Shown one piece after another: positions 61,291 to 64,000 of a stretch of DNA of 64,000 nucleotides. Source of the DNA: CAYNVS01 sp964400725. GTDB lineage: Bacteria; Myxococcota_A; SURF-8; CAYNVS01. The stretch is taken from the NCBI GenBank assembly GCA_964400725.1, contig CAYNVS010000002.1:124001-188000 (forward strand). Direction: 5' to 3'. The notes under the pieces are model-generated. The model was not told the origin of the DNA. It did not search any database and was given only the letters and a program-made list of their open reading frames with translations. Position numbers and translations under genes: made by a program. The first letter of the stretch is position 1. Each line of letters starts with the position of its first letter.

Positions 61291-61653
61291 GGGGAATAAT
61301 TTTCATCCCGAAAGGCGGAGGAAAAAGTCCGCCAAGAGCCCGCCGTTCGCGGCGCCCGATACTAATAAGCGCGCGCTTACGGTGAAAAGCCTTGCCGGCG
61401 CCGGCGCGGAAACGCAGTTTGACTTAACCGTCGAGCTTGACCCGACGACCGCGGAGCGCGACGATTCCGAAATTATTGCGGGCCGCCGTCTTAACGACAT
61501 GACTGCGAGACGTTGCGACGAGGCCGGTCTCGCCCGCGATATTGCCTGCGCCGGCTATAACGTCTGCAGGAAGACCCGAACGGCATGCGCCCGCGCTCCC
61601 GCGATCCGTGGAAGTAAGCGGGTTCCGCCCCAGCGGCCGCCGCTTCCCCGCGG
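61291..61653. other. 363-bp stretch without an assigned gene
   Basis: GC-rich. It begins with a GGCGGA/TCCGCC hairpin (61314-61333) shortly after dnaK. A plus-strand frame stays open for well over 80 codons (with RRLNDMTARRCDEAG) but has no start or ribosome-binding site. It could be a gene remnant or a structured RNA; nothing is assigned. Confidence 0.4.
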
Positions 61654-61896
61654 CTACATCGCCGCTATAAAGCCCGTTACCGCGCCTAAACCGGTCATGT
61701 AGTACGCGTTCGCTTTAATCGGGCAGGCGCCGCTTTGACAGCCGACGAAATACCAATAGGCAAACCCGGCCGACGCGCCCAAAATTATTCCAAGCGCGTA
61801 ACGCAGCGGCCTGTTTGCCCATATCTTTTTAAGCGCCGACGGTTTTGCCTTATCGGCGGCCTGCGGCGTTTCGGGGCTAATTCGTTCGTTTTCCAT
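61654..61896 (-). CDS. DUF6132-like small membrane protein
   Basis: 80 residues. A charged cytoplasmic N-terminus is followed by a helix (ALGIILGASAGFAYWYFVGC), the motif CQSGACPIKANAYY and a second helix (TGLGAVTGFIAAM). The C-x-SG-x-CPI motif between two membrane helices is typical of the DUF6132 family, which I associate with thiol or redox genes in anaerobes. It starts 1 bp after the stop of the octahaem cytochrome gene, so the two are co-translated and probably functionally linked. Confidence 0.7.
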   Translation of the reverse strand: MENERISPETPQAADKAKPSALKKIWANRPLRYALGIILGASAGFAYWYFVGCQSGACPIKANAYYMTGLGAVTGFIAAM

Positions 61897-61897
61897 T

Positions 61898-64000
61898 TTA
61901 AAATTTGTCCTTCGGCTGTCCGTCCGCGTCGTATAAATCGTCGAACGTTACGCCGGTTTGTTTGTTTTTGAAAAATTCCATTTCGGGCAGGTTTTCAAGT
62001 TTTGCGGCGCGCTCGCTTGAGTAACCAAGCTTCTTAAAGTTCAACAGTCCGCCCGGCGTATGGCAAACCGAGCAGGCGAAACCTTTCTCGCTTATTCCGT
62101 GATTAATGGCGATGTTTCCCATCTGGCGCATCCAGTGCGGCTCTATTTTGCCGGGGTAGTCCGCGTCGAGCGGATGCTGCGTCTTCCAGCCGTCCATCAC
62201 GCCGAAGTAATACATGAATCTGTCCATCATGTAATACTTGAACATGCTTTGATACATTCTTTTCACAATCGGGTGCATAATGGCCTTTTTAACCGCGTCC
62301 AGCGGTTTGCCGGTCTCGAAGTAAACGTTGTAGTCGAACGGCAGAATCATCGCGCCGAACGGCCCTTTGTTGTTCATATCTTCAAGCATCTGCGCGTTGA
62401 ACATGCGGAACGGATAAATTTTGCTTTTGCCGACGCTCTGATACGGCGCGATGTTGTTTTTAACCATTTCGCGGCGCTTCTCAATCGTCGCGGCGTCCAT
62501 CTGCGACAGGAAGTCGTTGTTTACGACCCCGCCGCCTTCCGCCTTAATCCCCGGAACCAGATCGAACTTGGTAATTACGTCCATCAGCGGGTTATAATGG
62601 CCGGGGTTGCCGGGGTTGTCGCCGATGGCGTTGGCCAAAAACGTGCCCAAGCCGTTCCACCAAAGGTAACCGACGCCTTTGCGAACGTCGCCGGTCGCGT
62701 AAACTATTTCCGGAAGATAAATTCCTTCTTCTTCGTTAAACTTCGGGTTTGCCCAATCAATTAAAATAATTGTATTTTTTTGAAGCTGAGTTATATGGCA
62801 GGTTTGGCAGGCGACCGATTCCGAATGTCCGTTTAGGAAGCCGCGCGTCAGCTCGTTTCGGAAATGCGGCGCGGAGCCGTGGCATTTTTCGCACGAAACT
62901 TCCACGCCGGGCAGATCGTTTGAAACTAAGTCCGAGCCCATTTTGCCGCGCGCGATTTTATGCCCGACCGCAAGATGGCAGTCGAGGCACTGAACTCCGG
63001 CCTTTGCGTGAACGTCGTGCTGCGGCGAATACGGGTTGCCGCGCTTGCTCCAGTTGTGCAGAATGCGTTTATTCTTATATCCGTCGGCTTTGGCGGCCTC
63101 GTTGTTTTCATACGTATCGCCGCCCATGTTGTGCTGATGGCAGTTCAGGCACGCGCCGCTGGTCGGTTTGCCGACCGACATCGCCGCCTTCATGCTTCTG
63201 TCTTGGTTCCAGCGCAGGCCGACGTCGTCTTTCACGACGTACTTCTCGTTCATGTCGTACGTGCGGGAGTGGCAGATAAGACAGTCTATCGCGTCCTCGC
63301 GGTTCTTGTCCTTAATCGTCAGCGGCATCATGTGATCGGACGGAGGGCCGTACATGCCGCCGAAGTGGCACTGGCCGCATCCTTCCGAAAGAAGATGTTT
63401 TTCTCCGCGTTTGGGTTTCGCTTCTATAAGAGCCGCCCACCCCGTCCAGCTGAAGCTCGCCGGTATGCCGCAGGCGCGGTCGATTTTGCCGACCGGAATG
63501 GCGAACCCTTCTTTGTTCACCATTTTGCCGTCGTAACCGACGGTGGAGAACTCGCGGTGCTTTTCAAACAAATTGAAATGGACGTTGTTCGTAACGTCTT
63601 CCATGAGATCGACCGTCTTCAGGTTTCCCTTTTCGTCCCGCACTTTCATTGTCTCGTGGCATTTCAGGCAGGTCTTAGGCCCTTCGTACCGCGTTATGCC
63701 GGCGTCGCGGAAATATTTAATATGAGCGAAGCCCGACTTTTCGCTTACGGACGGCGTATTTTTTAGCAGCCGCTCTTTTTCTTTGCGGTAGGTTTCGTTT
63801 TTTTCCGTCGAGACGTATTTTGCGACGTAATCCTTCATCGCGTCGGCTTCAATCCGCGCGGCTATAGTCTCGAATTCGTTTGCGGAAACCGCCTTGGAGC
63901 TCTCAAACACCGCTTTGCCGGTCTTATCGCCGGTGTACCAGCGGAAAAACGCCGGGTAAACGCAGCATTGAAAAAACCAAAGCGCAAAAAAGGCGATAAT
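61898..64000 (-). CDS. Membrane-anchored octahaem c-type cytochrome (5' end outside window)
   Basis: The frame continues open to the window edge, so the gene starts beyond 64000; an internal GTG at 63910 is not a convincing start. The upstream codons encode a hydrophobic segment (IIAFFALWFFQCCVYPAFF) that looks like an N-terminal membrane anchor. About 701 residues are visible. Eight CxxCH motifs occur: CLKCH, CGQCH, CLICH, CLNCH, CLDCH, CEKCH, CQTCH and CSVCH. The 270-residue stretch between haems 7 and 8 has no haem site and contains MDRFMYYFGVMDGW. It is probably a periplasmic redox enzyme or quinol-linked electron conduit. The substrate cannot be assigned. Confidence 0.88.
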   Translation of the reverse strand: MIAFFALWFFQCCVYPAFFRWYTGDKTGKAVFESSKAVSANEFETIAARIEADAMKDYVAKYVSTEKNETYRKEKERLLKNTPSVSEKSGFAHIKYFRDAGITRYEGPKTCLKCHETMKVRDEKGNLKTVDLMEDVTNNVHFNLFEKHREFSTVGYDGKMVNKEGFAIPVGKIDRACGIPASFSWTGWAALIEAKPKRGEKHLLSEGCGQCHFGGMYGPPSDHMMPLTIKDKNREDAIDCLICHSRTYDMNEKYVVKDDVGLRWNQDRSMKAAMSVGKPTSGACLNCHQHNMGGDTYENNEAAKADGYKNKRILHNWSKRGNPYSPQHDVHAKAGVQCLDCHLAVGHKIARGKMGSDLVSNDLPGVEVSCEKCHGSAPHFRNELTRGFLNGHSESVACQTCHITQLQKNTIILIDWANPKFNEEEGIYLPEIVYATGDVRKGVGYLWWNGLGTFLANAIGDNPGNPGHYNPLMDVITKFDLVPGIKAEGGGVVNNDFLSQMDAATIEKRREMVKNNIAPYQSVGKSKIYPFRMFNAQMLEDMNNKGPFGAMILPFDYNVYFETGKPLDAVKKAIMHPIVKRMYQSMFKYYMMDRFMYYFGVMDGWKTQHPLDADYPGKIEPHWMRQMGNIAINHGISEKGFACSVCHTPGGLLNFKKLGYSSERAAKLENLPEMEFFKNKQTGVTFDDLYDADGQPKDKF

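Noticed and set aside
61300..61653. RNase P RNA or tmRNA, because of GGAGGAAAAAGTCC near the start
   Set aside because: The RNase P core reads GAGGAAAGTCC and the other conserved blocks could not be matched; no tRNA-like ends for tmRNA.

Overview
The window looks like chromosome from a Gram-negative, deltaproteobacterium-like (Myxococcota or related) lineage. The evidence is a set of lipoproteins ending in Cys-rich CxPxC...CGxDGCGGxCGGC modules, a FrzS/AglZ-type receiver plus coiled-coil protein, a probable Cys-hydrophobic-Arg C-terminal sorting tail on a secreted protease, outer-membrane barrels, and multihaem cytochromes. Cytochrome bd, a flavodiiron protein, tryptophanase and c-type multihaem proteins suggest an anaerobe or microaerobe that meets oxygen. 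Taxonomy is inferred from family content only. No rRNA, tRNA, CRISPR array, phage or transposase gene was seen.

Layout. 1-1.2 kb: tail of an outer-membrane barrel and a two-domain lipoprotein. 1.1-10.5 kb (minus strand): probable operon of five paralogous lipoproteins sharing a domain of about 210 residues that I do not recognise. The domain is joined to nothing, to an extra N-terminal region, to RCC1-like propellers (two genes) or to an FGE-sulfatase-like domain. A matrixin-type metalloprotease follows them. 10.8-16.9 kb (minus): engB, a tetrahaem cytochrome, an M30-like protease lipoprotein, a TGS/uridine-kinase-like protein and a flavodiiron protein. 16.9-27.9 kb (minus): a 2713-residue lipoprotein (beta-propeller, TPRs, degenerate internal CHAT, TPRs, C-terminal CHAT protease), the receiver/coiled-coil protein and a small SCP2-like protein. 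28.2-35.9 kb (plus): tandem DsbA-like protein, radical SAM protein, FHA-TM-TPR protein, tryptophanase. 35.9-40 kb (minus): S2P-like membrane protease and a complete arginine-to-spermidine set (speD, pyruvoyl arginine decarboxylase, speE, speB), both decarboxylases being pyruvoyl enzymes. 40.3-44.7 kb (plus): radical SAM protein, cydAB behind a Fur-like box, and a dapF-like gene. 44.8-50.6 kb: inactivated M48-like membrane protein, DUF2804 protein, small barrel, fRMsr-like GAF protein, YraN, and a cluster of dispersed repeats. 50.7-57.2 kb (minus): pepA, then the macromolecular-synthesis operon (42-residue basic protein, dnaG, rpoD). RpoD carries a Lys-rich repeat extension of about 375 residues. 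57.4-61.3 kb: queG (minus), then a leader peptide, grpE and dnaK (plus). 61.6-64 kb (minus): DUF6132 membrane protein and an octahaem cytochrome running off the window.

The strongest candidates for undescribed biology are the modular lipoprotein family (1.1-10.5 kb) and the giant double-CHAT lipoprotein (16.9-25 kb). Next come the H1-like RpoD extension, the leader peptide and operator-like repeat ahead of grpE-dnaK, and the hairpin-rich leader of speE. Several proteins keep their fold but have lost catalytic residues: the M48-like protein, the first DsbA domain, the first CHAT domain, and the DapF-like protein with Cys replaced by Ser.
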